From Kwoniella bestiolae CBS 10118 (taxonomy: Eukaryota > Basidiomycota > Tremellomycetes > Tremellales > Cryptococcaceae), in assembly GCF_000512585.2 (NCBI RefSeq), contig NC_089241.1:3348001-3412000 (forward strand): a DNA stretch of 64,000 bases, written 5' to 3'. Of the stretch, positions 24,174 to 36,447 are shown in pieces. The translations under genes and the position numbers were made by a program. Under the pieces are notes generated by a model. It was not told where the DNA came from, did no database searches, and worked only from the letters and a program-made list of their open reading frames with translations. Numbering within the stretch: the stretch's first letter is position 1; every line of letters begins with the position of its first letter.

Positions 24174-27117
24174 CTATATCGACGTCTGACCACTCGTCGC
24201 CATGAGCAACTTCGGGCCCTTGTATAACAAGAATTCACCCGTTTCTCTTGGTATAGCGTGGAATACCAATCGAGCGATGACTTCGCCCTGCGACAGAGCA
24301 AAAAGACTAATCAGTATAACTACTTAAAACCCTAGGAGCGTCGTAGATGTACATGCTCGATCGGCATTACTGTACCAGATCAGAACATGATCGCTTGAGA
24401 AGAGACTCACCGCTTCAACAAAACAAGCCACAACGATCAACCAAATGATCACCCATGTGATCCGGTGCGTGGCTCGTTCTTCTATATACTCATGGATGAT
24501 CTCGAGCTGTCCCACCAAATCATAAGTTAGCTTTGGTCATTCCTGACTGTACATGAAGTGAGCAGAATAAGCACCCACCAAATCACCAGCAACGGCCAGT
24601 CGATCGTTCAAAACCTGTATTCTAGGTCCGATTTCGAGGTATTCGTGGATCGCTTCGTACAAGGGGAACAGGGAAGCTTCGGACCAGAACAGTTCGGGTG
24701 TGTCTGGGATATTATGAAGGGATTAGCTGAAGTCTTCTTTCTTTCGTACGATTCGACTGAGATTGTAAGATCTGCCAGTCATCCTCCATACACGACATCG
24801 AACTACCCTTCCCACCATCATCTAGCTGATTTACGAAGTATTCTGCCTTCCACTCCTCACTCTACTCACGACCCACCAAGCTGAATCATTTACTGCAAAG
24901 CGCCACTCACCCAATATCCCTCCAATCAAACTGACGTCCATCCTCAACTTGAACAATCGTCCAGTCATCTTCAATGCCTCCCTTCTAGTCAACTGCAGAT
25001 GCCCAGTAGTGGACAACTCCTTGGGGAAAGACGCAGTGAGAGATAAAGTCTCTTGCATGACTGACTCGTATATCGATAACTTGTTGGATTGAGCGATAGC
25101 ATGTGCGAGGGAGAGCTTGAATAGGTGGGAATGGGATTTGAAGGCTATCATCATTATCAGTATGCGGTATCCCGACTTACTGAAGGAAAGTCAAGCAGTT
25201 GAGGAAAGTAGTGTGTCGTGAAAATGAATCACAATATATGCTATAGGGAAAGACAACTCACTAAACATATCATTATATATTCTAGGCTGTTCAGCATCCG
25301 AATCGTACTATCACCACGACCAGTCAGCTTTCTTCGAAGGACCAAGATTATTTCAGATGTGAGCACTCACGACATAATGGAACTCCTCGATCTCCCAATC
25401 GTCCTCGCCCAACCCTCTAACCCACGTACTAGCCGTCTCGCAGTCCTCCATAATCTCCCTTTCCTCCAGTTCCGAGAACCCAAAGAACACTGATACACCA
25501 TAAGAGAAGAACACCGCCTCAGCGACATTCTGCGTCGAATGGGATTTTCGTCGAGTGCGCCTGACAGGTCGAGTATGCTGCTGATGCGGTGAGAACTCTG
25601 ATTCCGGCGAGACGACCTGATGCTGCTGTTGCTGGTGAGATGTTGAGGATTCCGGTGATACTGAGGAAGAAGGGGATTCGCCAGGAGAAGGTAGGTCGGA
25701 AGGTTCCAATGCCTGTGAGGGAATATGTTCAAGGTGTCCTGGATGTTTGGCGTCGGGATGTGTACCCAGATCTTTATCCCCCTCACTTTCACTTGGATGA
25801 GTTACCTCCTCGGAGGAAAGATCCAATCCCTCTAATCGTAATTGACCTTCCAAATTCTGTTGAGCCAATTCCATCTCCTGTTGTTCCTGACTACTTAAAC
25901 CTAATGCCTCACTTTGAAGGTGCTCTCCGCCGTGTTCCAACGTACTGAGTATATCACCGTGGGCGATCGGGTTCGGACTGGGTGGAGTGGCCGATAAGAT
26001 GTATTCTGCTGGCGTAGCTTCGCTTGGATCTTCTCGTGGGAAATACGAATCGTTATATCCCAGATCTTCGGCCATGGTCATTCGCTCGAGCAATGATACA
26101 CCTCCTGGAGATTTGACGGCGGGGGAGGAACGCACTTTGGTAGATGCGCCGTAGCCTGGGAGTAGGGGGAGGTTGTATACCTATGAGTGGTACGTCAGCT
26201 TGTCTGGTTGAAAATCGAGTAAGGTAATATTAGGAAGTCAAACGAATTGTTAAGCTGAACAAATGTTAGAGGTATGAAGAAAAGAGAAGCGCGGATATAT
26301 TCCATAAAATCAAGGCGGAAAGCACAATGGAAAGCAATACTGAACAGAATAAGGTATATCAATCACTCACAGCATAAACACAATCGTCAAACACCCTCAC
26401 AACCCCCACTCCATGTTCTCTCTTCAAAAACGCCTGTAACAACTTCAACCGATACCCCTCGGCAGTAGCGTACGCCGTCAATCTAGGCAACTTGTTCTCC
26501 TCCCTCTCCCTCTTTGTCATCTTCTCAGCATCGCTCCGCTCATCACTACTACTCCCGCCTATCGATGTGAACCTCGTAGTAGGTGGAACAGCTCTGGGAG
26601 GTGCTGTAGCCAAGAGATTTACCTGACTACCCATAGGTGATTTAGGGAGGGGTGCCAGTTGTGGATCTTCAGGTAAGAGGACGTGTCGTTCGGTTGTTTT
26701 TGATGTTCTTGAGGGTAAGCTCTGCCTCACCCCTCGAGCGGGGGTTCCTCGACCTAGAGGAGAGGGGATCTTGGGTGCAGATAGGTTACGGAGATGCGCT
26801 GGGAGGGAGGCGAGAGTGGAGGAAGAGGGGTGAAGGGGAGAAGCTTGTCTTAATGAGGATGCGGTACGGGCGAGACCTAGTGGGTTTGAACGATATATTA
26901 GCTAACGTTCCTGTGATTCCATATGACATAGGGATAACTAGAGCTGTTGCAGCAGATACTGATATGATAAGGAGTAGATGGTGCTGATATTGCAGGGGAT
27001 ACTCACCAGGCAATGTCCCAGGATTACGTCTCGGTATGTTGGCAGCGGGCGTTGGACCGGGATTGCTGGAAGGTTTTGATGCTCCCGGTCGAGCAGCGGG
27101 TGCGTTGGGTCGTGACA
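24174..27117 (-). CDS. RMD1/Sif2-type DUF155 protein
   Basis: The N-terminal ~150 residues are disordered and rich in Pro, Ser and Ala (MSRPNAPAARPGASKPSS...). The conserved DUF155 region starts with LPRLTAYATAEGYRLKLL, then GVVRVFDDCVYAVYNLPLL. It is interrupted by a ~200-residue Gln/Ser/Glu-rich insert, and resumes with NVAEAVFFSYGVSVFFGFSE, EDCETASTW and DDWEIEEFHY. Further exons carry a helical part (KLSLAHAIAQSNKLSIYES) and the C-terminal membrane helix ITWVIIWLIVVACF before GEVIARLVFHA. The family includes yeast RMD1/RMD8 and fission yeast Sif2/Sif3; human RMND1 acts in mitochondrial translation. No clear mitochondrial presequence here, so I favour the RMD1/Sif2 branch, whose function is poorly defined. 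Stop at 24174-24176. Confidence 0.85.
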
Positions 27118-27702
27118 TGATGAATTATGTTCTTCCTGGACCTGTGAGCGAGAGCAAGTATGAAGGAAGGAACGAAAAGGAATACACCTAGTCAGGTGGG
27201 TTTTGTTTGTTGTATATGTACAGTACACGGTATACAAAGACAAATGAAGGATGATGTCGAAATGAGTTGGATTATATTGCAAAAATACCAGAGAGGGTCG
27301 CTGATGTGATGCTTGTGCTGATGCCGTCAAGGATATAGGTTCACACTATAATGACATTACAAGAAGCAGTCCCTCTGCATTAGAAATCAGTTGTAATAGA
27401 AAGGTAATACCCATATACCATATAATAACCCTGAGAGTGAGAATGAGAATGGTTCAGGGTTGTACGTCAGTGGTGCGTTGTGTCCCATTCGTCGTTGTAT
27501 GCTGCTCGGTCCGGCTCATCATATCATATTCATGTTGTCTCTCTTCATCCCATTCCATCTCATCTCCACATCGTTCAATCCACTTCATACACTTCCATAG
27601 AAACACTCTCACAATACACCCACCACACTCGTCTAACCTTTTACCACCCAACCATCCCGCTGAAACCCCCATATCGCTTCACACCAGTCTTGACCGCCCA
27701 CC
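27118..27702. other. Divergent promoter region
   Basis: Shared 5' flank of the DUF155 gene (minus) and SLA1 (plus). It has a long pyrimidine-rich leader before SLA1 (about 27540-27700). No coding seen. Confidence 0.5.
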
Positions 27703-30700
27703 ATGGCGTACGTAGCCGTCGCAAAGGCATTGTACGAGTATGATGCCCAAGACCCAGAGACAGAGCTGTCATTCAAGGAGGATCAAATATTCTATGTCAT
27801 AGAGAAGGAAGATGATGAGTGAGTATTCTATTACTCGCTTCGGCGGAGTCTGAATTCGGACATTTGCTGACGTATCGACTCGGTGGGTAGTTGGTGGAAA
27901 GCCAAAGCGAAAGATGATGACGCTGATGCGGAGGGGAGTGTGGGATTGGTACCTGCCAGCTATGTCGAAGAGGTGAGTGACAGCTCTTATTGATTTATAA
28001 CCTGCTACAATGGGAGGATGTTTGACCATGTCCTTATCACCTCGACCATAACATGCCTTTACCCCGTCTTCTTGATGACACTCGCCGTTGGCACACCATG
28101 CTGACCTGTACGCAGATACCACCTCTCAACACCACCCGAGCAATGTTCGCCTACGAATCCACCTCGCCCGAAGAGCTATCGATGGACGACGAAGCGACCC
28201 TACACGTATACTCAATCGAGGAAGATTGGCTTTTAGTAAAGGTTGAAGGAGGAGATTCCAAACTTGGATTTGTTCCTCGAAACTACTGTGAACCTCTGGA
28301 TGCATCTGCGGAGACTGAAGTAGCAGATGCCGCAGATACAGCAGCGGAGGTAGAAGCTGCTCGACAAGCTGAGAGGGAGAAAGAGTTGGCGGAGAAGCAA
28401 AGACAGTTGAAGTTGAAAGATAAGGTTGAGACTTGGAGTATCAGTGAATTGGATGGAAAGAAGAAGAAGAAGGGTACTTTGGGTGTTGGAAATGCTGCTG
28501 TCTTCTTCGCTTCGGACACTGATAAGGTGAGCTATATCTCTAGATCTGAATCCATTGATGTGTAGCTTATGCCTTTTTGATCAATCATCAGTCTGCACCT
28601 GTCAAACAATACCCCATCACCGATCTTACCTCCGTATCGCAACCTTCCTCAAAAACACTCGACCTCTCATTCGCTACTCTCGGTCAACCATTACAATTCC
28701 ACTGTGGCAGCTCCGACACGACCAAAGCCATTCTAGCGAAACTCGAAACTAGTAAAGCCGCTGCTGGAGAAGCCCTTGAAATGATCAACGAAGCTAGAAC
28801 TGGTGGATACTCCTCGGCCGAAGAGGAGACTTTGCCTCCTCCTACTAGAAACGTCCCTCCCGCTGCTTCGGTTGCTGCTGAACCTCGAGGAGTCAGATTC
28901 GCACCTGAACCAGCATCAGCTCCAGCTGCAGGCGGTGAAACAGCTACGGTGCAATACGACTTCGATGCTGATGGGGATGACGAGCTGACCGTCAAAGATG
29001 GTGAGATTGTCACGATAGTAGACAAGGAGAACGACGAATGGTGGCTGGTTAGAAACGCTAGAGGCAAAGAGGGTGTGGTCCCTGCTGCCTACGTGCAACT
29101 GAACGATGGATCTGCTCAGGCTGCGGATGATCAACCCGATAGTGACGACGAGAGGGAACGAGAAGCCGAGGCTGCCGCTCATCTCGAAGCGGAGAGACAA
29201 CGACAGTCTCAAGCTGCTGCTGAAGAACGAAGGAGGATCCAAGCTGCTGCCGAAGCCAGACGAGCACAAGAGGAAGAAGACAGGCAATTGGCCGAAGCTA
29301 TCGAAGAGGAACAAAGGGAGAAGGCCGCTAGGAAGGCACTCAAGAGGCAGGAAGAGGATAGAAGGAGAAGAGAGGTTGAAGCTGAGGCTGCGTAAGTTGT
29401 GTCCAGTTCAGTCAATCCTCAAATGGTCTGACTGACCATGACCTACTTAGCCGTGAGAAAGCCCGAAGTGGTGGATTGCAACCCCCCAAGATCACCAAGC
29501 GACCATCCAACAACGATGTCGCTGCTGCTGCTAGCAAACTTCCCTCTCGTAGTCAGGCTGCTCCTGCTAGACCTCCTGAAAACAATAGACCAAGTAAGTG
29601 GGAATGATTCTCAACTCAGCTTTCATTGGCTGATCCATGACTTCACCGCAGAACCTAACCCTAACAGAATTAGAACATGGAGCGATAAATCTGGTCAATT
29701 CAACGTTGAAGCTGAATATCTCGGTCTTAACGGTAACAAGATCCGCTTGCACAAACTCAATGGTGTCATCATTGAAGTACCCATGGAGAAGATGTCTTCA
29801 CGAGATATCGAGCTAATCCGACGACACGAAGCGAAGAAGCGCGCTGCCACTTTGGACGATGATGATATCCCCCTCGGTCAGTCCAGTCGACGAAATGGCA
29901 CACCCCCTACTCGATCTACGGAAAGTGCCAGACGAGCTATGCCAGCTGAGGAGCCGATCCCACCGGAAGCTATGGCAATGCCACCGCCTAGAAAACCCCG
30001 ATTCGATTGGTTCGAGTTCTTTTTGTCTGCCGGATGTGACATGGACGACTGTACTAGATATGCATCGAACTTCGAGAGGGACCGAATCGACGAGTCGATC
30101 TTACCCGAGTTGGAGAGTAGTACGCTTAGAACTTTAGGATTGAAGGAAGGTGATGTTATCAGAGTTAGAAAGGCTATCCAAAATCGATTCGCAAAGAAGA
30201 CGCCCGAGCAACAAGCGCAGATCGACCAGGATGCAGAATACGCCAAACAACTGCAAGAGTTCGAGAACGGTGGAAGAAAAGGAACCGCTCCTCAACCTCC
30301 GCCTGGTCTTTTCACTGGACCAGGTGGTAAGCTGTCCAACAATACTAGACGAGGTAGACCCGAGAAGAAATCTACCGGACCTGAAAGTGTGGATGCTTCC
30401 GCTCTTGCCGCCGCTTCGGACCAATTATCCAAAACTACTATCTCGCAACCACCCTTGGCACCTACCCCTCCACCTGTGACTGTCTCTCCTCCTCCAGCTG
30501 CCCAAGAGAAGAAGGCTCCGTTGATCGCTGGGTTCGACGATGATGCATGGACGATCAAACCCACTTCCAAGCCTGCTTCTCCTGCTCCACCTGCACCCCC
30601 TGCACCTCCCGCTCCACCAATTTTCCAGTCTACCCCTGCTCCCGCCGCTCCTGCCAATAACACGGATTCGTTGCTTGCTCAGATCAATGCCTTGAGACCA

Positions 30701-31744
30701 GCAAGTACCGGTCTATCCCAAAATAATACAGGTGGTAGTGGATCGTTCGACAGGGTATCCCAAATGGTCGGTCAACCTCGCGCTCCCTCCGCACCTGCGC
30801 AAAACTACGGACTGGGGGTCCAAAATACTGGTCAACCTATGAACCAGCTCACCGGGTTCCAACAACAGCAACAACAGTCACCACAAAACACCGGTCCGAG
30901 AGGTCCTCTGGCACCTGTACCTGCCAATGCGGGGTTGTTGAACCCCATGCAACCTCAGGCTACGGGGATGTTCATTCCCACGAGAGGGATGTCACCTATG
31001 ACTGCTCAGCAGACGGGTTTCCCCCAACAACAACAGCAGATGATGGCTCAGCCTACAGGGTACCAAGCGGGCTTCCAACAGGGTTATGGAGGTCAACCTC
31101 AACAGATGGCTATGCAATCGAGTGAGTTGAACTATCTCCATATCACGATTCTACCGGGGCGAATTACAAAGATGCAGGAGCTGACATGTTGATTCTGTAG
31201 ACTTCACAGGATACCCTGGGGGAATGCAACAACCCCAACAGTCCTCGTTCAATGCCATTGCTAATATGCCCCCACCCCAGGCTCCTCAACAGAGCGAGCC
31301 AAATAAATTCGCACCTTCGAATATCTTTGCAGCTATGAAGAAGTCGGATTTCGGTAAACCTGAAGAACAACAACCTCAGGATGCTAGTGAGTATTACTTT
31401 CGTATCTTCCATTGATCCCTTCCTCCTTACAAAGTTTCGTTCATTTCCTCAGCTACAGTCACTTTGTCTTCGATGCTGATATACGCTCAATCACAGACAA
31501 ATACGATGCCCTCAGACCACTCACAACAGGCTACAACGGTGCCCCAGGTCAAATGATGCCTCAGCAAACTGGTTTCGGAGGGGGTATGATGCCCCAACAA
31601 ACTGGTTTCGGAGGTGGGGGGATGATGCCTCAACAGACTGGATATGGTATGATGCCTAATATGACGGGGTTCAACCCTAATATGATGGGTAATGGGTATA
31701 TGGGACAGGGACAGGGTCAGCAGAACCCTTATGGATATAGATGA
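27703..31744 (+). CDS. SLA1: Actin cytoskeleton/endocytosis adaptor Sla1
   Basis: Endocytic adaptor linking cargo, clathrin coat and the Las17/Arp2/3 machinery at cortical patches. Domains in order: SH3-1 (KALYEYDAQDPETELSFKED), SH3-2 (AMFAYESTSPEELSMDDEA), a coiled linker, SH3-3 (VQYDFDADGDDELTVKDGE), and a long charged coiled coil of Glu/Ala/Arg. Then the SHD1 domain (RTWSDKSGQFNVEAEYLGL), which in yeast binds NPFxD cargo signals, and the SAM-like SHD2 domain (FDWFEFFLSAGCDMDDCTRY). The Pro-rich tail has repeated QxTG motifs such as MPQQTGFGGG, like the LxxQxTG sites phosphorylated by Ark/Prk kinases in yeast. About eight introns. The start sits in an optimal CCACCATGG context and precedes SH3-1 directly. 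Confidence 0.95.
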
Positions 31745-32474
31745 GCGGGGTGTTTGAGTGGTTGGTATATACCTAGAAGTGATCTCATGTATAGTATAAG
31801 ATGTTTGATAGTCCGTTTGGTGTTTGGTCTTTGGTCTTTCTTGTGCATGAAAGGTTCTCGTAGAGGTAGAAAGGAAAGAATAGTGTCGAGTGAAAGGGAT
31901 CTCTTCATCTCAGTTTCAAAACATGATTTTCATTGGATTACATGCGACTAGTCTTAGTCGGTCGATATGCCTTGCTTGCCCATGAGCAGCATATCCAGAC
32001 AAAAGGAAGGAGGGATATGATCCACGAGCGGAATGCATACGATAGCTTCTTGGCGAAAACCACATGAGTGCTAAAAGTGAAAGCTATAAATAGAATCTGT
32101 TATCTTATGTTCTCGGTTTCTTATCTAGGCACCAATAATTTTGGAATATGAGCTCGAAGCCCATGCGATTCATGTTGGCTGACCCTTGGATGAAGCATGG
32201 GCTAGTAGCTAGTACAGGGAGTTTTGCATGTATATTAATTGAATGAGACATCAGGAACACTTCCCGTTAGCTACATTGGAAATTGGAATGCATGGCGAGT
32301 AGAGTAGGTCCGAAGCGATAGGAGAACTGATCTATAGTAGCTGGGTGGATAATGATGTTCGGCTAATCGGTCTTGCGAGTGATGACAGTATATAATTTAT
32401 CGAAAATTGATCTTGTTCTTCTTCTTTTTCTTCTATTCTCCACGCTTCCTTTTTCATCGGACTACCAGCTCAAG
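31745..32474. other. Intergenic region SLA1 to nucleoside permease
   Basis: 3' flank of SLA1 and promoter of the next gene. A TATATAA element at 32390-32396 lies about 85 bases before the start at 32475. No further feature seen. Confidence 0.5.
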
Positions 32475-34093
32475 ATGGTGTCGACCACCTCCATCCTCGC
32501 TTCGGCACTAGCTATCACCTCTTCTCTCGTATCGGCTAGTCCTACGTTCGTTACTAAGACCAATGATAATGGTACGAGTGGGAAATTGGAGTTTGAGTTT
32601 CCATTGAAACCCAAGATCATGCTTATCTCGTGAGTGCACTCTTCCTTCTGCTCCTGCTGTCAACATCTCCTACCTTCCTTCCTTCCTCCTCATACAGGAC
32701 ATGGTATCTCTCAACTAACCCCCGCTCCTTCCCCCCACATCAGCCTATTCGCCCCAGAGGACGTATGGACCCAATCCCTCGGCTTGACTAACAACATCAC
32801 TCTTCCTGGGTTGTCCCCACTCTTCCCCTCCATAGGGTGCAATGACGACGCCTCGATCTGTCATATGACTACTGGGGAGTCGGAGATCAACGCTGCTTGC
32901 TCTACTTCGGCGATGTTGTTGGCTGATGAGTTTGATTTCACCTCGACTTACTTGTGAGTGCGAGTGGACCTTCTTCACCTCATAGGTAGATGTCGTATCG
33001 GACAGAAGTGCTGATGCCCTTCATTGGTCATAGCCTTATCGGTGGTATTGCTGGAATCAATCCTTATATGGGTACGACAGGGTCTGTTGGATTCGCTCGT
33101 TATGCTGTGCAGGTGGCTCTAGGGTAAGTTTTATCCTTCACGGTCCCCACCCAGCGTCCATCTCAAATATTACTTGATCATGCATACGCTTCAGTTCGGG
33201 GCTATGGGCTGACCCTTCCACGATCAGCTACGAGATCGACTCCCGCCAAATCCCCTCAAACTGGTCAACAGGCTACTGGCTTTTCGGCTCTTCCCAACCC
33301 GGTGAACCAGCAACTACAATCTACGGTACGGAGGTGTACGAGCTCAACACCAACCTCCGAGAGAAAGTCATGGGATACCTCGGTGATGTACAGCTGAACG
33401 ATACAGCCGAAGCAGCAGAGTACAGATCGAAATACGACTATTCGCCTGCGAATCAATCTCCTCAGATATTCAAAGGGGACGTAGCTACCTCTGATGTCTA
33501 CTTTGCTGGAAACTTGCTGGACGAGGCTTTCGGAAATATCACTAGTCTCTGGACTAACGGGACTGGAAAATATGCTTTGACGGCCGAAGAGGATAATGCG
33601 ATTTTTGAAGCTATGGTTAGATCCCATACGGCCAAGAAGATGGATTTCAGTAGAGTCGTGTTGATGAGGACGGCTAGTGATTTCGATAGAGGGTATGGTG
33701 GATCTGATGCGTGGGTGTTCCATTCTTCTTCAGACTTTATATTCATGTCTATTGTTGGGTTACTTGGCTGATGATACATGCTCAGCGTCACCGCATTCCA
33801 AGCTGAGCAATACGGCTTCGAAATTGCCATTGCCAATATCCAAATCGCGTACACTCCAATCATCGAGGTGAGTCTTGACCAAACTTGTCTTTGCTTTTGC
33901 TATATACTGATGGCGCCGGATTGGTTAGGGTATTCTCAACGACTGGGATTCAACTTTCAGCAAAGGTGTATCCCCTCAAGATGAGTGGTTATACAATGCC
34001 GACATCTTCCATACGCTTGTTCAAAGGAAGAGGGAAGTAAGGGAATTTGAGAGGATGATGAAACGTTCTCAGGTTGGAAAGTTTAGACGATAG
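32475..34093 (+). CDS. Purine nucleoside permease (NUP family)
   Basis: Member of the fungal NUP family, related to nucleoside phosphorylases and described in Candida albicans as a purine nucleoside permease. The start at 32475 gives a secretion signal (MVSTTSILASALAITSSLVSASP). Exons then encode KPKIMLIS, LFAPEDVWTQSLGLT, NDDASICHMTTGESEINA, LIGGIAGINPYMGTTGSVGF, RYAVQVALG and YEIDSRQIPSNWSTGYWLFG. The family's Thr-Gly-rich and GGIGGINP-like signatures are both there. Later segments are VVLMRTASDFDRG, GFEIAIANIQIAYTPIIE and a final exon with DEWLYNADIFHTL. Several N-glycosylation sites fit a secreted or surface protein. About six introns. The upstream ATG at 32373 would spoil the signal peptide. 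Confidence 0.9.
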
Positions 34094-34437
34094 TCGAGAT
34101 AAAAGGGACATTCTCGGTTTTCTTTCCGCTGAATTTCATCACAGTACAGTACAGTATAAATAGGTAGTCATTCACATAGAATCAGTAGGACTCAAGTATA
34201 ATCATAAATCAAAGTTATAATAGAACAACGATATGAATACATATCTACCCATCGACATCAACGCTACCTGCCCACAGCGAGGGCATCATTGCAGAGCAAC
34301 ATCCGAATCCGAACACCTATTTGGCCAGAGCTAATGAGTCCCAAGTTCCAATGATGCTAGTCTACTTCGAAGACCGGTTACCTGTGTGGCGCGCATCTAA
34401 TGTGCGATCATGGATTGACCAGGATGATATAGTCGAT
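34094..34437. other. Convergent 3' region
   Basis: Short spacer between the stops of the permease and ketopantoate reductase genes. A CAGTACAGTACAGTA micro-repeat lies at 34142-34156. No coding seen. Confidence 0.5.
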
Positions 34438-35754
34438 CTACCCGATTAACTTCTGTTCCTCTTCTATGAACTTGATCATCTCACAGATTAGCCTATTCAA
34501 ATCCGTCTTGCATCCCAGCTCATCGCCCAGCTTGACCAGATATCCATTTATGTAATCTATCTCCGTCCTCCTCTTTTCTCTGATATCAACGGCCATAGAT
34601 GATGTATTATGTTTGGTAGATTCGATGGTATCGTACACTATCTTCTTTAAGCTCTCTGCTCCGAATACCTTTAACATATCTTTATCTGAATTCTGATTCT
34701 GGTCTTGTTTAAGTTGTTCGAGTAAGATCTGGGAAGATTCTTCGATAATTCTGTCGACGATATTCACACCCCATGGAATGTCTTGTAATCTCCCGTTGGG
34801 CATTTGTCCTCTCCCTAGTATGGCTGTTATGGGATTTACCGCTGCGTTGATCACTAACTTCAACAGTAATGCTTGGTTGAGTTGATTGTACGATAGCAAC
34901 TGAGACTTCAGGTCGGTCAGACTAAGTAAGGCTGATAAGGTATCTTTTAGATGTATCAAGTCTTGACGCCCATCGGGTATTTCTAATCCCTCTATATCAT
35001 CCACCGAGATATCCCTAACTCTACTCTTGCCACATATCCAAACTTCTACTCTATCATGTCCAACATTCTTTGTGGGATCAGGTACTAAGCCCCACTTGAT
35101 GAACCCCCCGCCAGGCTCGATATGATGGTTGATCCCCCCCCTCCGACCAGCAGGAGACACCGCATGAGGTGTTGTCCCAAGTATGAAATGTGGTCTCTTA
35201 TCTCTGTCCCGGAAGAAAGTGGAGATCAACTCTTGGTACACTCCCATACCATTTTGCAATAAGCTTATCACACTATGCTCATCTAGGCGATGTAATAACG
35301 GCTCAATAGCTTGGGAGGTTTGGGTGGTTTTGGTGCATATCAGAAGACTCGATATGTACTCGTTCGACGAAGGATCGTTCAAGGATGATTCGACTTGATA
35401 TGCTTCTGAGATGGTTCTAGTAGTTTGTCGATTGGAAGATAGGGTTTTGGGGAAGGTGCCGGGTGATCTGACTAGGAGAGTTAGGGGGGTGGAAGGGGTG
35501 GATAGGTGGAGATGGTGCGCTATCAGGGTTCCTATTGAGCCGATACCTAGCTGGATGTTTGTCAGCTTTGAGTTCTCCCATGAGACGACGGTTTTGATAT
35601 TGCGGGTACTACGGTGGACTTGCCAGAGACAAGAAATGACCAGGGATACCTGGAAGAGTAGAGAGACACGTGAAGGGGGAAAGGCAGAGGACCGGGTAGA
35701 GGAGCAGAGGAAAGGCAGAAGACTACTCACGATATGTATCCTTGTCCTCGTCAT
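34438..35754 (-). CDS. 2-dehydropantoate 2-reductase (ketopantoate reductase)
   Basis: NADPH-dependent reduction of ketopantoate to pantoate for vitamin B5/CoA synthesis, cytosolic. The start at 35754 gives MTRTRIHI, which joins over a 180-nt intron (35730-35551) to LGIGSIGTLIAHHL, rebuilding the N-terminal Rossmann beta strand and GxGxxG loop. Downstream: LTLLVRSPGTF, LLICTKTTQTSQAIEPLL, VISLLQNGMGVYQEL (the family's QNG motif), TPHAVSPAGRRGGINH, and the C-terminal helical domain with LLKLVINAAVNPITAILG (active-site Lys and Asn, N-x-x-x-N pattern) and SSMAVDIREKRRTEIDYINGY. All remaining sequence is one exon. A second open ATG lies at 35898, but the paralogous N-terminus of the family favours 35754. 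Confidence 0.9.
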   Translation of the reverse strand: MTRTRIHIVSSLLPFLCSSTRSSAFPPSRVSLLFQVSLVISCLWQVHRSTRNIKTVVSWENSKLTNIQLGIGSIGTLIAHHLHLSTPSTPLTLLVRSPGTFPKTLSSNRQTTRTISEAYQVESSLNDPSSNEYISSLLICTKTTQTSQAIEPLLHRLDEHSVISLLQNGMGVYQELISTFFRDRDKRPHFILGTTPHAVSPAGRRGGINHHIEPGGGFIKWGLVPDPTKNVGHDRVEVWICGKSRVRDISVDDIEGLEIPDGRQDLIHLKDTLSALLSLTDLKSQLLSYNQLNQALLLKLVINAAVNPITAILGRGQMPNGRLQDIPWGVNIVDRIIEESSQILLEQLKQDQNQNSDKDMLKVFGAESLKKIVYDTIESTKHNTSSMAVDIREKRRTEIDYINGYLVKLGDELGCKTDLNRLICEMIKFIEEEQKLIG

Positions 35755-36447
35755 TCTGCCTGCACTCGCCTGCTCAAGATATATCTGCTCGATTATGTAG
35801 CAAATAGAGAACACCATAGGTATAACGAATCCCACCCGCATCCATCTCCTTTTCGTTATCCTATGCTGTTCTCGAATGGACCACCTCCACCGCCACAACG
35901 CTTCAGTGGTCGTACACAGCAGGCGGAGTTATGCTTTGTTAGTGATAAAACGCCGAATAGTAGTGGTACTATGTATGTCATGTTCCTTCCTCACGCTACC
36001 ACACGAGAACACGAAAGATAATTCAACTTTTTATAATACATCCATCCTCTTCGATCTATATCATCTTCTGCATTATCATAGCATACACCCTCAACAGCTA
36101 CCAACTCAGTCAATTCCAACCTCATCACATCAATCACAACTCTAGTATCTTCATTTCAAGGTGAGTTGAAGTCATTTTCACTGCGAGCATCCGGGAGGAG
36201 GGGCAACGAGAGGAGGAAGCTGCGAACGAAAGTAAGAAGGTATTCCGAACATGGAAGCTACGAAACGGACCGCAAGTGCTTGGTGGTATGTCTGTAGCAG
36301 GATTACTGAGATGTTGGAGATGGGATCTGAAGAAAATTTTGAACATTTGGAAGATTCTGCTTCAACTCTCCTTCGTCTGCTCTTTTCCCTTAAGTTCCGT
36401 CAACATAGTATCTCAACACGACTGACCTCCATCTTTTTGCCGCTCAG
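35755..36447. other. Divergent promoter with probable 5' UTR intron of the GYF gene
   Basis: A GTGAGTTG donor near 36161 and a CGCTCAG acceptor directly before the ATG at 36448 suggest a ~286-nt intron in the 5' leader of the plus-strand gene. Frames between have no family features. Confidence 0.5.

Noticed and set aside
28684..29415. Long minus-strand frames inside SLA1
   Set aside because: Shadow frames of a Glu/Ala/Arg-rich coiled coil; the plus strand carries recognised SH3 and SHD domains.
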